Part shown: positions 7,419 through 15,113 of the stretch, piece after piece
How positions within the stretch are numbered: the first letter of the stretch is position 1
How the letters are laid out: each line of letters begins with the position of its first letter
Source: Amycolatopsis sp. FDAARGOS 1241
GTDB lineage: Bacteria > Actinomycetota > Actinomycetes > Mycobacteriales > Pseudonocardiaceae
Reading direction: 5' to 3'
Assembly (NCBI RefSeq): GCF_016889705.1
Contig: NZ_CP069526.1
Coordinates: 5,952,001 to 6,016,000 of the forward strand
Length of the DNA stretch: 64,000 nucleotides
Translations under genes and position numbers: made by a program
Notes under the pieces: model-generated
Database searches by the model: none
Told to the model about the DNA's origin: nothing
What the model saw: the letters and a program-made list of their open reading frames with translations, nothing else

Positions 7419-9010
7419 TAGCTTGGGTTTTAACCTGTTCGGCGGGGTCGTGGGTTGCTCGATCTGGTGTTCTTGCCGTGTTTGGATTTTCGGGTGTTCG
7501 TGCTGGTGACGACGTAGACGTCGTGGCGTGATGCGGGCCGGTGGTTGACTGTTCCGGCGGGACGTCCAGGACCGGGCCGCGACGGTTTCGGGACACCGGC
7601 CGGGCAGGCGAGTTGTGGACGCAGGTTCCGAAACCCTCGGCGGACCCGTGCCGGGGAGAGCCGCAGGGCTGGTCGGGGTCTTTCCCAGGGGCGGCGCAGA
7701 TCCGCTGTGAGGTCGCGGGCGAGCCGCAGCTGGGTGTAAGCGCTCAGCAGCAGCCAGGTCCATCGGTCGGCCGCCTCGGGCGAGCGAAGTTTCGGGGTGG
7801 TCCAGCCGAGGGTCTGCTTGAGCATGCGGAAGGTGTGCTCGATATCGAAGCGGCGCAGGAACGCCTGCCAGGCCAGATCAACCTCGGCGTGGCCCAGGCC
7901 AGTGCGCGAGTGCCAGAGCCACACCGGTTTTGGGATCGCGCCGGAGGGCAGGCGCTCGACCTGCAGCCGGATCACGGTGCCCTCGATGATCGGCAGAGCG
8001 CCGTCGTGGCCGGCCCAGGCGATGCGGTGGGTCAGCCGTGGATGCAGCCGATCCCAAGCCCGGATCAGCGCGGGACCGTAGAGCCGGGTCGTGGTTTCGG
8101 TGACGGCATCGGGTTGTCCCCAGGTGGCCGGGTCACCGAAAGCGAACTCGTCGCCGTGGCGGCGGGGCCTGCCCAACGTGCCGGATCGCTGCGGCGGGAC
8201 CGGGCGGTGCAGGACCCGGTCGGTGCGCATCCGCACCAGCACGGTGATCGGAAGATCGGCCAGCACGTGGGCCAGGCGGGGGCCGTCGTAGCCGGCGTCG
8301 GCGACCAGCAGGATGTCCGGGTCTCCCGGCCGCCAGTGCCCGGCCGCGACGAGGCGGCCCACCACGGCGCGGATCTGCTGGGCGGTCACGTTTGCGGCGT
8401 TGTCGCCGGGTGTGAGCCGGACCGCGTCCAGCGGCGCGGTCCACGAACCCCGCCCGGACTCGAGCGCGACGACCACGGAGTAGGGCCAGCCCGGCACCAT
8501 CATGTGCTGGTCCCTGCCACGGCCGTAGGTGTGACACAAGATCCGCTGCGGGCAGGTGTGTGCTTCCGGACGCAGCCAGCAGGTCACGTCCACCGCCAGC
8601 ACCAGCCGCCCGTCTGCGGCGCGCGGCAGCGGGACCCCGCTCAGCGCGTTGCGTAGCCGATCGATGTCGACCCGTCCGCGTGCCAGTGCGGCATAGCTGC
8701 TGCCGTGGCCGCGACGGTGCTCACCGGCCAGGGACAGCTCCGCGATCGACCGGACCGGACCGTCCGCGCACAACACTGCGTCGGTCAGCTCGAACAACGC
8801 GTCCGCTCGCCGGGGCAGGCATCGGTAGAACTCCTGCCGGAGCGCGGACAGCTCCCTGCCCGCGCCGGTGGCGCCAGCGTGGTGCACACTGATCAATTGA
8901 AGCCCTTGGCTCGATCTTCCGTCTGTCGCAAGAAGGAATGATCGACCAAGGGCTTCACTCATGATCGACAGGGGTCACCACCGACCACTCAGACGTTAAA
9001 ACTCAAGTTA
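7419..9010. mobile_element. Insertion sequence with NF041680-type transposase
   Basis: The element is bounded by 16-bp inverted repeats. The left end reads TAGCTTGGGTTTTAAC at 7419-7434. The right end, on the minus strand from 9010 to 8995, reads TAACTTGAGTTTTAAC, so 14 of 16 bases match. It holds one intact transposase gene and is 1.59 kb long. It starts 3 bases after the end of the IS5-type element. No target duplication was recognised, possibly because one element landed in or next to the end of the other. Confidence 0.8.
7430..8962 (-). CDS. Transposase (NF041680-type, DDE fold)
   Basis: The protein has 510 residues and an unbroken frame. Recognisable blocks are GRSFLLATDGRSSQGLQLI at the N-terminus, LVLAVDVTCWLRPEAHTCP (first acidic residue), DPDILLVADAGYDGPRLAHV (second acidic residue), IIEGTVIRLQVERLPSG, FLRRFDIEHTFRMLKQTLGW (the late Glu), and a basic Pro-rich tail. 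This order matches a transposase family common in actinomycetes. The ATG at 8962 lies just inside the right end, and the stop overlaps the left inverted repeat, as expected for a compact element. The frame is intact, so activity is possible but untested. Confidence 0.88.
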   Translation of the reverse strand: MSEALGRSFLLATDGRSSQGLQLISVHHAGATGAGRELSALRQEFYRCLPRRADALFELTDAVLCADGPVRSIAELSLAGEHRRGHGSSYAALARGRVDIDRLRNALSGVPLPRAADGRLVLAVDVTCWLRPEAHTCPQRILCHTYGRGRDQHMMVPGWPYSVVVALESGRGSWTAPLDAVRLTPGDNAANVTAQQIRAVVGRLVAAGHWRPGDPDILLVADAGYDGPRLAHVLADLPITVLVRMRTDRVLHRPVPPQRSGTLGRPRRHGDEFAFGDPATWGQPDAVTETTTRLYGPALIRAWDRLHPRLTHRIAWAGHDGALPIIEGTVIRLQVERLPSGAIPKPVWLWHSRTGLGHAEVDLAWQAFLRRFDIEHTFRMLKQTLGWTTPKLRSPEAADRWTWLLLSAYTQLRLARDLTADLRRPWERPRPALRLSPARVRRGFRNLRPQLACPAGVPKPSRPGPGRPAGTVNHRPASRHDVYVVTSTNTRKSKHGKNTRSSNPRPRRTG

Positions 9011-9440
9011 GGACGGGTTTGTCGTCGACGGGCGCCAACCGGCGACACGAAAGGTTCCGGTCGGTTTATCACTGACTCGATCAGGCGGAATCCGCGAATG
9101 GTGGCCGTTCGCGAATTCCGGGAGACCCACCACGAAATGCCGGAGCTCCGGCGCGATCCGGCCGGGATCGGTGAGGGTTTCGGCACGCCGGCCGGGGGAA
9201 CGACGACTTCCCGCGTCACCGTCACCCGGAGGCCCCTGTGGTCGGCATCCGGACAACGGTGTTCGATGAGGGTGGCCACCCTGGCACCTCGCGACGAGCC
9301 GGTCAAAAGTTCACCGCACGGAGGCGTGCAGTGAAATTCACCCGTTCGGATCACTGCGCGATGGCCGCCACCCGGTCAGAATCCGTTGTCCTCCAGGGAA
9401 AAAGCGCCTCGCCACTGTCGGCCACGAATGTTGCATGTTG
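9011..9440. other. Non-coding stretch after the insertion sequence
   Basis: About 430 bases between the IS end and the next promoter hold no gene I can recognise. A minus-strand frame at 8989-9354 stays open but shows no family pattern and runs into the IS terminal repeat. Confidence 0.5.
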
Positions 9441-9470
9441 TTGACGACCGTCGCAGACGTGGCATATGGT
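9441..9470 (+). promoter_or_regulatory. Putative promoter of the ABM-like gene
   Basis: TTGACG (9441-9446) and TATGGT (9465-9470) are 18 bases apart, with the start codon 60 bases downstream. The whole block is unusually like the one before the ferredoxin gene at 21478-21507. Confidence 0.5.
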
Positions 9471-9529
9471 GAATGCCGCTCGATCCCGCCAGCGTCCGCC
9501 GTCGGCGGCGGCCCCTTGATAGGACAATG

Positions 9530-10255
9530 ATGTCAACGTCAACTGAAATTCCGCAGACGCTCACGGTCATGGAAGCGTGCTTTACGCTCAATCCCGGCGT
9601 CGACGACGAATTCTGGGCGGCTCAGGACAAGTTCGGCCCGATCGCGGCCGCCGCACCCGGCTTCCGCGCGGTGATCGGCGGCCCCATCGCCGGCTCACCG
9701 TGGTTGTACTTCTCCGGCAAGTGGGCCACGCCCGACTTGATGGACGAGTGGTACCACACCCGCGCGCACACGGCGGTGCAGAACAAGGCGCACGAGAAGT
9801 GGTTCAAGTCCGTGTATCTGCGCAAGTGGCGCCTGCCCGCCGAGGGCGAAGAGGTTCGGGGGCGAGTTTTCTCCGAGATCGCGATCGCCCGTGAGACGCC
9901 GCTGCCGGAGGCCGAGTACGCGGCGATCCTTTCGTCGCTGAACGCATCGCTGCCGTCGTTCAACGCCCGGCCGTTCGAGACCGTGATCGGCGAATTCGAA
10001 CCCCACCCGTACCAGTTCGTCGGCCCGCTCCAGGAGTTCCCCGAGGTCGCACCGGCGCGGTACCTGCTGCTGACGCACTGGGATTCCCTGGCAGACCTGC
10101 AGGCGTGGCTCGGCTCCCCCGCCGTGGCCGAACTCCGGAAGGCCGGGGACTTCTCCGCCGAGCACTACGTGCCGATCTTCCACGAGCAGGGCGAACGCGA
10201 GCGCCTGACCCCGGACGGGTTCCAGCGGGGCTGGGGCAGCGAAGCGGTTTCCTGA
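9530..10255 (+). CDS. Antibiotic-biosynthesis-monooxygenase-like, duplicated alpha/beta-barrel protein
   Basis: Starting at ATG 9530 (TAGGAC 5 bases upstream; the ATG at 9527 is too close), the protein has 241 residues. It looks like two ferredoxin-like half barrels. The first runs over ~residues 8-105 (ACFTLNPGVDDEFWAAQDKFGPIAAAAPGF, then strands and the Trp/His-rich helix WYHTRAHTAVQNKAHEKWF). The second runs over ~110-220 (RYLLLTHWDSLADLQAWLGSP). This is the build of dimeric alpha/beta-barrel oxygenases and related stress enzymes. No secretion signal is present. A strong hairpin closes the gene. The catalytic role is unknown. Confidence 0.6.
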   Translation: MSTSTEIPQTLTVMEACFTLNPGVDDEFWAAQDKFGPIAAAAPGFRAVIGGPIAGSPWLYFSGKWATPDLMDEWYHTRAHTAVQNKAHEKWFKSVYLRKWRLPAEGEEVRGRVFSEIAIARETPLPEAEYAAILSSLNASLPSFNARPFETVIGEFEPHPYQFVGPLQEFPEVAPARYLLLTHWDSLADLQAWLGSPAVAELRKAGDFSAEHYVPIFHEQGERERLTPDGFQRGWGSEAVS

Positions 10256-10259
10256 TCTG

Positions 10260-10297
10260 CGGCTGAGCCGCGTTCGACAGCGAACGCGGCTCAGCCG
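10260..10297. terminator. Bidirectional hairpin terminator
   Basis: GGCTGAGCCGCGTTCG at 10261-10276 pairs perfectly with 10281-10296 around an ACAG loop. One more C-G pair outside makes 17 bp. It sits between the convergent ABM-like and YrdB-like genes. There is no T run, as is common in high-GC actinomycetes. Confidence 0.85.
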
Positions 10298-10305
10298 GCG
10301 GGACT

Positions 10306-10662
10306 TCAGGCCGTGGCTGCGTCGAGGCGCATGAAGCGGACGCTGGCGAGATTCGCGGCGAAGAGCACGGGCAGCACGAGCCCCAGCGCGCGGTGGCCGC
10401 TCAGCCACAGCCCGGCACCGGCTCCGCCGACCACCACGACGACCGTCAGGGCGTAAAGCACCGGCGTGCGCATCGAGGCGGTGGGGGCCGCGAACAGGGC
10501 CCAGAGGCCGATCGCGACGGCCGGAGCGCCGAGACCGAGCAGGAACTTGCCCGCCGTGGACTCGCCGGTGTGGAACCCCCACTAGCCGAGGGCGGCGATC
10601 GCAGCCAGTTCCAGGAGGAACGCGAGCGCCAGGTTGCCGATGCGCCAGATGGTTTCGATCAC
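10306..10662 (-). pseudogene. YrdB-family (DUF2568) membrane protein with one internal amber stop
   Basis: From GTG 10662 the minus strand reads IWRIGNLALAFLLELAAIAALG, meets TAG at 10584-10582, and then continues in the same frame as WGFHTGESTAGKFLLGLGAP and three more hydrophobic segments, to TGA at 10306. In total this is ~118 residues and four membrane helices, the normal size and order of DUF2568 proteins. Family members usually have an aromatic residue at the stop position, so a single TAC or TAT to TAG change explains it. Start and stop context are otherwise intact. The function of the family is unknown; it is often regulated by an adjacent TetR protein. Confidence 0.8.
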
Positions 10663-10673
10663 GGCCTCTTCCA

Positions 10674-10747
10674 ATCGAGAGCACTGCTCTTTGTCAGGAT
10701 CAGCGTTCTCCCAGTGGGCACGCGTTGTCAAGAGCAGTGCTCTCGAT
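10674..10747 (-). promoter_or_regulatory. Two identical operators flanking a promoter
   Basis: ATCGAGAGCACTGCTCTT (10674-10691) recurs as its exact reverse complement at 10730-10747. Each arm contains the palindrome AGAGCA-N-TGCTCT, typical of TetR-type operators. Between them a minus-strand TTGACA (10731-10726) lies in position to drive the YrdB-like gene. No TetR gene is present nearby. Confidence 0.65.
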
Positions 10748-11816
10748 TTCGGCTCACCCCGAGGGTGGCGGCAGCCAGGAGCGCGGCGAGCCACACCGGC
10801 GCCCGGTAGCCGAGGCCGGCCCCCGAGGGCCGCTGCGGCGAGCCAGGGCCCGGTGGCGGCGCCGACGTTGAAGGCGGCGGTGGCGAGGGCACCCCGCAAC
10901 ACCCGCGCATCGTGGGCGGCGCGGAGCACCCGCCCGACGGCGGTGGACCCGACAGCGAACGACAGCGTCGCCTGCACCGCGACGAGCCCGAGCACGATGA
11001 CCGCGTGACCGCCCCGAGCGCGAGGGCGACCCATCCCGCGGCGAGCGCCATACCGGCCGGCACCGTGGCCGGGCGGTGGCCGGCGATCGCGACGCCCGCC
11101 GACGCCCCGAGGCCGAAGAGCGCGAGGGCGGCCGGGAGCCAGACGACGCCCGCCACGACCGGCGCGAGGTAAGTGAAGACGGCGAACGTCGCGGCGTTCA
11201 CCAGCGCCCCGCGCCCGAGTGCCACGGCGACGGCCGGACGGCGCAGCACGGCGAACTCCGCGCGGACGCTCGTCGGGGCCGGCTCCCCCGCCGGCACCCA
11301 GCGGGCGAGGGCGGCGAAGGCGGGTACCGACACCAGCGCGACGGCGACGAACGCCGATCGCCAGCCCCACACCTGTCCGAGCACCGCGCCCGCGGGGACG
11401 CCGGCCACGCACGCGAGCGTCGTGCCTGTGAGCACGATCGCCGTCGCGCGCTTTTCCGCGCCCGGGGCGGCGTCGGCGGCCACTCCGAGCGCGACGGCGA
11501 GGAATCCGGCGTTCGCCAGCGCCGCGGCGAACCGCGTCGCGAGTAGGAAACCGAACCCGGGCGCGAGCGCGCCCGCCACGTGCGCCGCGATGAACACCCC
11601 CAGGAACACCAGCAACGCGACCCGCCGCGGCCACCACCGCGCGACCACCGCCAGCACCGGCGCCCCGGCCACCATCCCGACCGCGAAGACCGCCGTCGCC
11701 GATCCGGCCGCGGCCACGGAAACCCCGAGGCCGGCCGCCAGACCGGGCACCAGCCCCGGCACCATGAACTCCGACGTCCCCTGCGCGAACACCGCCAGGA
11801 CGAGAAGATACGGCAA
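10728..11816 (-). pseudogene. MFS drug efflux transporter (Cmx/CmlR-like), two frameshifts
   Basis: The frame from TTG ~11816 reads LPYLLVLAVFAQGTSEFM, a GVPAGAVLGQVWGWRSAF block (helix 5 motif C of drug exporters) and further helices to WVALALGA near 11010. Similarity then moves to another frame (VIVLGLVAVQATLSF, RGALATAAFNVGAATGPWLA). Near 10825 it returns to the first frame (GLGYRAPVWLAALLAAATLG) and stops at 10728. The two shifts compensate each other, leaving ~60 residues out of frame. The ancestral protein resembles chloramphenicol-type 12-helix exporters of ~390 residues; this copy ends early. A sequencing error cannot be excluded. Confidence 0.7.
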
Positions 11817-11851
11817 AGCAGACGAGACAGACTCCCCGAAGATCGACTTTT

Positions 11852-11868
11852 CCGTCCGCTTCGGACGG
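11852..11868. promoter_or_regulatory. 17-bp palindrome upstream of the broken MFS gene
   Basis: CCGTCCG-CTT-CGGACGG is a perfect dyad 36 bases upstream of the presumed MFS start, in operator position. No matching regulator gene is nearby. Confidence 0.45.
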
Positions 11869-12134
11869 TTGCGAGAAAGCACGGTCGATCGGAGCCGCCC
11901 CGGTCTCAGCCGGTCAGCCGCACACCCCGCAACGCCACCGCTCGACCGGTTGGCAGCAGTCTGTTCGCCTCGGGGCTTGTCACCGCGCGCACAGTAGCAG
12001 TCCACGGAGCCACCGCCGAACGAATTTCCAGCCGCGTGAGCACCACCCGCACAGCACGAGGCTTCGACACCGGCGCACGCAACGAATCCACCTGGGATCG
12101 CGCCTCGCGACGCGGCACGGAAGCGCACAAAGGT
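11869..12134. other. Non-coding stretch
   Basis: I see no gene here. The long open frames on both strands are Arg/Ala/Pro- or Cys/Val-rich, have no family pattern and arise from base composition. The end of this segment resembles the tail of the tandem repeat unit that follows. Confidence 0.5.
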
Positions 12135-12910
12135 CGGCTCGCGCGCCCGAAGCCGGGATGGCGCAGCACAGAAACACCGGCACCCCGCGACCGACTTTTC
12201 GCGCAAGCCAAGGCCGGATCAGAACGCTCGACGCAGCGACCACAACACACAAGCACGCCAACCGCCACCGCGCACGCAAACCGGCACCCCGGACAGAACG
12301 CGGCCCTCAGCGCACCGAACCCACGAACCCACGACGCCGTACAGAAACGCGCGCCTGAGGGGCTCGCGCCCGAAGCCGGGATGGCGCAGCACAGAAACAC
12401 CGGCACCCCGCGACCGACTCTTCGCGCAAGCCAAGGCCGGATCAGAACGCTCGACGCAGCGACCACAACACACAAGCACGCCAACCGCCACCGCGCACGC
12501 AAACCGGCACCCCAGGCACGACACGGACCTCAGCGCACCGAACCCACGCACCCCACAACGCGATACGGAAGCGCACCTGAACGGTTCGCGCCCCAAAAAA
12601 CCAGGTGGCGCGCCCAAACACCGCCGCCCCACCACGACGGGCCCTCCGCGCAAGCCAAGGACGGATCGGAACGCTCGCCGCAGTGACCGGAACACACACG
12701 CAGAACTCAACACCGAGCGGCGGCAGACGCGGACCTGTCACCGCACGCAAACCGCGATTCCGTACGCAAACCGGTATCCCGGGCACGACGCGACCTCGGC
12801 GTACCCAACGCGCGAGGCCACACACCGCACACGGCACGGAGGCGCGCTTGGTTGGTTCGCGCGCCCGAAACCGGGGATCGCTCGGCGCAGAAACGCCGCC
12901 GGCCCACCAC
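12135..12910. repeat. Tandem repeat array, ~223-bp unit, 3-4 copies
   Basis: The 147 bases at 12144-12290 recur at 12367-12513 with one mismatch, an offset of exactly 223 bp. A third, diverged copy starts near 12583 (the GGATC..GAACGCTCG landmark is 224 bp on) and a partial fourth near 12854. Unit lengths are not multiples of three, so reading frames shift from copy to copy, which argues against coding. The array covers most of the gap between the broken MFS gene and the next small gene. Confidence 0.85.
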
Positions 12911-13050
12911 GATCAGGTCCGGTGGACACCCACCGTGGTACTTCCGGGCAACGGTCACGATGGGTAGTGGCCGAACGGCCTAGCGGGACAAGATCGTGTC
13001 CTTCGTTCGGCGGCGTCGCTCTACCGTGGGTCTCAGTAACCTAACCCGCC

Positions 13051-13245
13051 ATGAACGACCGAAGGACCGGGATCCGCACGGTCCAGATGGCGGGCCTGGG
13101 CATCGTCGCGGGGCTCGGGTTCCTGGTGGGCAGCCTGTGGTGGGCGGCGGCGACGTGGTGGACGTGGCTGGGCGGGAGCCTGCTGGTGGGACTGCTCACG
13201 TGGATCTTCGTGTTCGAGCTGGTGCGGTTGTCCCGCAAGGAATAG
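13051..13245 (+). CDS. Small two-helix membrane protein
   Basis: The 64-residue protein has an Arg-rich start (MNDRRTGIRTVQ), a first hydrophobic helix (GLGIVAGLGFLVGSLWWAA), a Trp-rich turn and a second helix (LGGSLLVGLLTWIFVFELV) before a basic end (RLSRKE). It is probably a membrane protein with both ends in the cytoplasm. I do not recognise the family. A hairpin terminator follows directly and separates it from the convergent ABC importer genes. Its codon use matches the surrounding real genes, which supports coding. Confidence 0.6.
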   Translation: MNDRRTGIRTVQMAGLGIVAGLGFLVGSLWWAAATWWTWLGGSLLVGLLTWIFVFELVRLSRKE

Positions 13246-13273
13246 GGGCCGTCCGCGCGAGGAGGGCGGCCCC
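13245..13273. terminator. Hairpin between convergent genes
   Basis: GGGGCCGTCC (13245-13254) pairs with GGGCGGCCCC (13264-13273) with one G-U wobble and a 9-base loop. It overlaps the stop of the small membrane protein gene and precedes the 3' end of the binding-protein gene on the other strand. Confidence 0.75.
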
Positions 13274-13280
13274 GGGGACC

Positions 13281-15113
13281 TCACTGGGTGAAGTACCACT
13301 CCTCCGGGCTGCGCGCGGTCTGCACGGCCGGGAACGCGACGCCCCCGAGGTTCTTCGCGACCACTTCCGTCGCGCCGCGCAGGGGCATGTTGATCTGGCC
13401 CGGCAGGGTCTTCGCGGCGTAGTCCTCGTAGGCGGCGAATGCGTTCTTGTCGTCGCTGTGGAGGGTGGCGTCGATGAGCTCGTCCAGCTGCGGGTCGTCG
13501 TAGTTGCCGATGTTGCCCGACGAGCCGGGCAGCAGCAGCTGATCGCCCGTGGGCACGGCGTTGTACTGCTGGTAGCCGAAGTACCCGAGCTGCCACTCGC
13601 ACGCCGGGCCGGAGCCGTGGCAGCCGCTGAGGTCCGACAGCAGCGCGTTGAACTCCTGGCCCTTCAGGTCGAACACGATGCCCGCCTCGGCGGCATCGGA
13701 CTTCCACTGCTGCATGATCCGCCCGTACGCCGGGTTTCCGGTGGAGTACTGCAGCGACAGCTCCAGCCGCGTCCCCGCCGCCACGCCGGCGCCGCACTGG
13801 TTGGGTGCGGTGCCCGGCGCCGTGCACGTCATGGCGCCGTTCTGCAGCGCCCACCCGTGCGAGATCAGCAGGCTCTTCGCCTTCGCCTTGTCGAACGGGT
13901 ACGGTCCCGCGCCGCGCTCGGCGTCGGTGACGTATTGGTTGTCCGGGTTGATCGGCACCGGCCCGGTGGTCACCGTGGCGTAGCCGCGGTAGGCGACGTT
14001 CACGTCGGTCACCTGGTCCAGCGTCTGCTGCAGGGCCTGGCGCACGTAGAGCTGCTTGAACGCGGGCCCGAACTTCGGGTTGTCCATGTTCAGCAACGTC
14101 GAGCTCCAGCCCCACGAGGCCGCGGGCACAAGGTTGTAGTTGGCCTGCAACGGGTTCGTCGCGGGCACCTTCTCGTTCGCCTTCTTGGCCGGCAGGTCGG
14201 CGCCCTGCACCGACCCGACGGAAATGGTCTTGCCGCTGCGCAGCGTGTTGAACTCCGCGCTGGTGCTCGTGAACGGCTGCATCTTGTAGTGCGCCAGGTG
14301 CGGCTTGTCCGGACCGCTGTACTGCGGGTTCGGGTCGTAGGCGATGTTGCCCTCGGCGTCGAACGACGTGAGGTGCCACGGCCCGTCCACGACCTGCCAC
14401 AGTGGATCGGTGGCGTACTTCGAGAGGTCCTTGCTCTTGTCGTAGAGGTACTTGTAGACGGCGTCGCACTTGGCCCGGTCCTGCGTGCAGCCGCCGCTGC
14501 CGGGCGCTGCGGAGTCGGCCGTCTTGTCCCACGCCATCGGCAACGGCGCGATCTGCGTGAGCTCCTGGCCGGTGAACCACGTCGGCGAGTAGGAATCCGT
14601 GAGCTGCAACGTCACCTGCTGCGGCCCGGTCTCGGTCACGGACTTCACGTTGTCCGGGAACTGCCCCGGCACGTACTGGTACCAGTTCGCCTTCTCCGCG
14701 AACATCAGGTTCATCCAGAAGACGACGTCCTTGGCGTTCACCGTCTCGCCGTTGGACCACTTGTACGGCTTGACGTTGATGACGACTTTGGTGTTGTCGT
14801 CGCTGAACACCGGCGGGTCGGCGAGGCTCTTGCGCGTGTTGAGCGCGGTGCTGCCGCTGTTGTCGCCGAACCAGTACAGCTCGCGGTACATCAGCTGCTG
14901 CAGATCCCCCGTCGCGTACCCGCTGTTGTGGGCCGCGTCGACGAACGGGAAGATCCAGTTCGGCTGGGTGCCCGGCCCTTCGGCGAACACGGCCGTGCCG
15001 CCTTCGGTCGGGGTGCCGCCACCCGAGCCCGAGGTCCCGCCGCTGCACGCCGTGGCGAGTGCGGCCGCGGCGAGCAGCACCACCGGTGCCACGAGAGCCT
15101 TGCGCAGTCTCAT
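13281..15113 (-). CDS. ABC transporter substrate-binding lipoprotein (SBP family 5)
   Basis: The protein has 610 residues. A type II signal ([13 protein letters not shown] with lipobox Cys ~23) is followed by a Gly/Ser linker, so it is anchored to the outer face of the membrane. The body has the family 5 pattern: [33 protein letters not shown], a central [11 protein letters not shown] helix, [10 protein letters not shown], and [23 protein letters not shown] near the end. Such proteins bind peptides, nickel chelates or opines for import. It is the last gene of a four-gene operon read leftwards; its start overlaps the ATPase stop by 4 bases. The ligand is unknown. Confidence 0.92.
   Translation of the reverse strand: MRLRKALVAPVVLLAAAALATACSGGTSGSGGGTPTEGGTAVFAEGPGTQPNWIFPFVDAAHNSGYATGDLQQLMYRELYWFGDNSGSTALNTRKSLADPPVFSDDNTKVVINVKPYKWSNGETVNAKDVVFWMNLMFAEKANWYQYVPGQFPDNVKSVTETGPQQVTLQLTDSYSPTWFTGQELTQIAPLPMAWDKTADSAAPGSGGCTQDRAKCDAVYKYLYDKSKDLSKYATDPLWQVVDGPWHLTSFDAEGNIAYDPNPQYSGPDKPHLAHYKMQPFTSTSAEFNTLRSGKTISVGSVQGADLPAKKANEKVPATNPLQANYNLVPAASWGWSSTLLNMDNPKFGPAFKQLYVRQALQQTLDQVTDVNVAYRGYATVTTGPVPINPDNQYVTDAERGAGPYPFDKAKAKSLLISHGWALQNGAMTCTAPGTAPNQCGAGVAAGTRLELSLQYSTGNPAYGRIMQQWKSDAAEAGIVFDLKGQEFNALLSDLSGCHGSGPACEWQLGYFGYQQYNAVPTGDQLLLPGSSGNIGNYDDPQLDELIDATLHSDDKNAFAAYEDYAAKTLPGQINMPLRGATEVVAKNLGGVAFPAVQTARSPEEWYFTQ

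Noticed and set aside
8989..9354. 121-codon minus-strand frame after the IS
   Set aside because: It overlaps the IS terminal repeat, lacks a ribosome site and shows no recognisable family.
11580..12686. Long + strand open frame, 368 codons, Arg/Pro/Thr-rich
   Set aside because: It runs antisense through the MFS gene and then through the tandem repeat, whose unit length breaks any common frame. Composition explains the lack of stops.
11906..12837. Minus-strand frames with repeated Cys/Val-rich segments such as VCCGRCVERSDPALACAK
   Set aside because: They are translations of the 223-bp DNA repeat in shifting frames, with no ribosome site and no family pattern.
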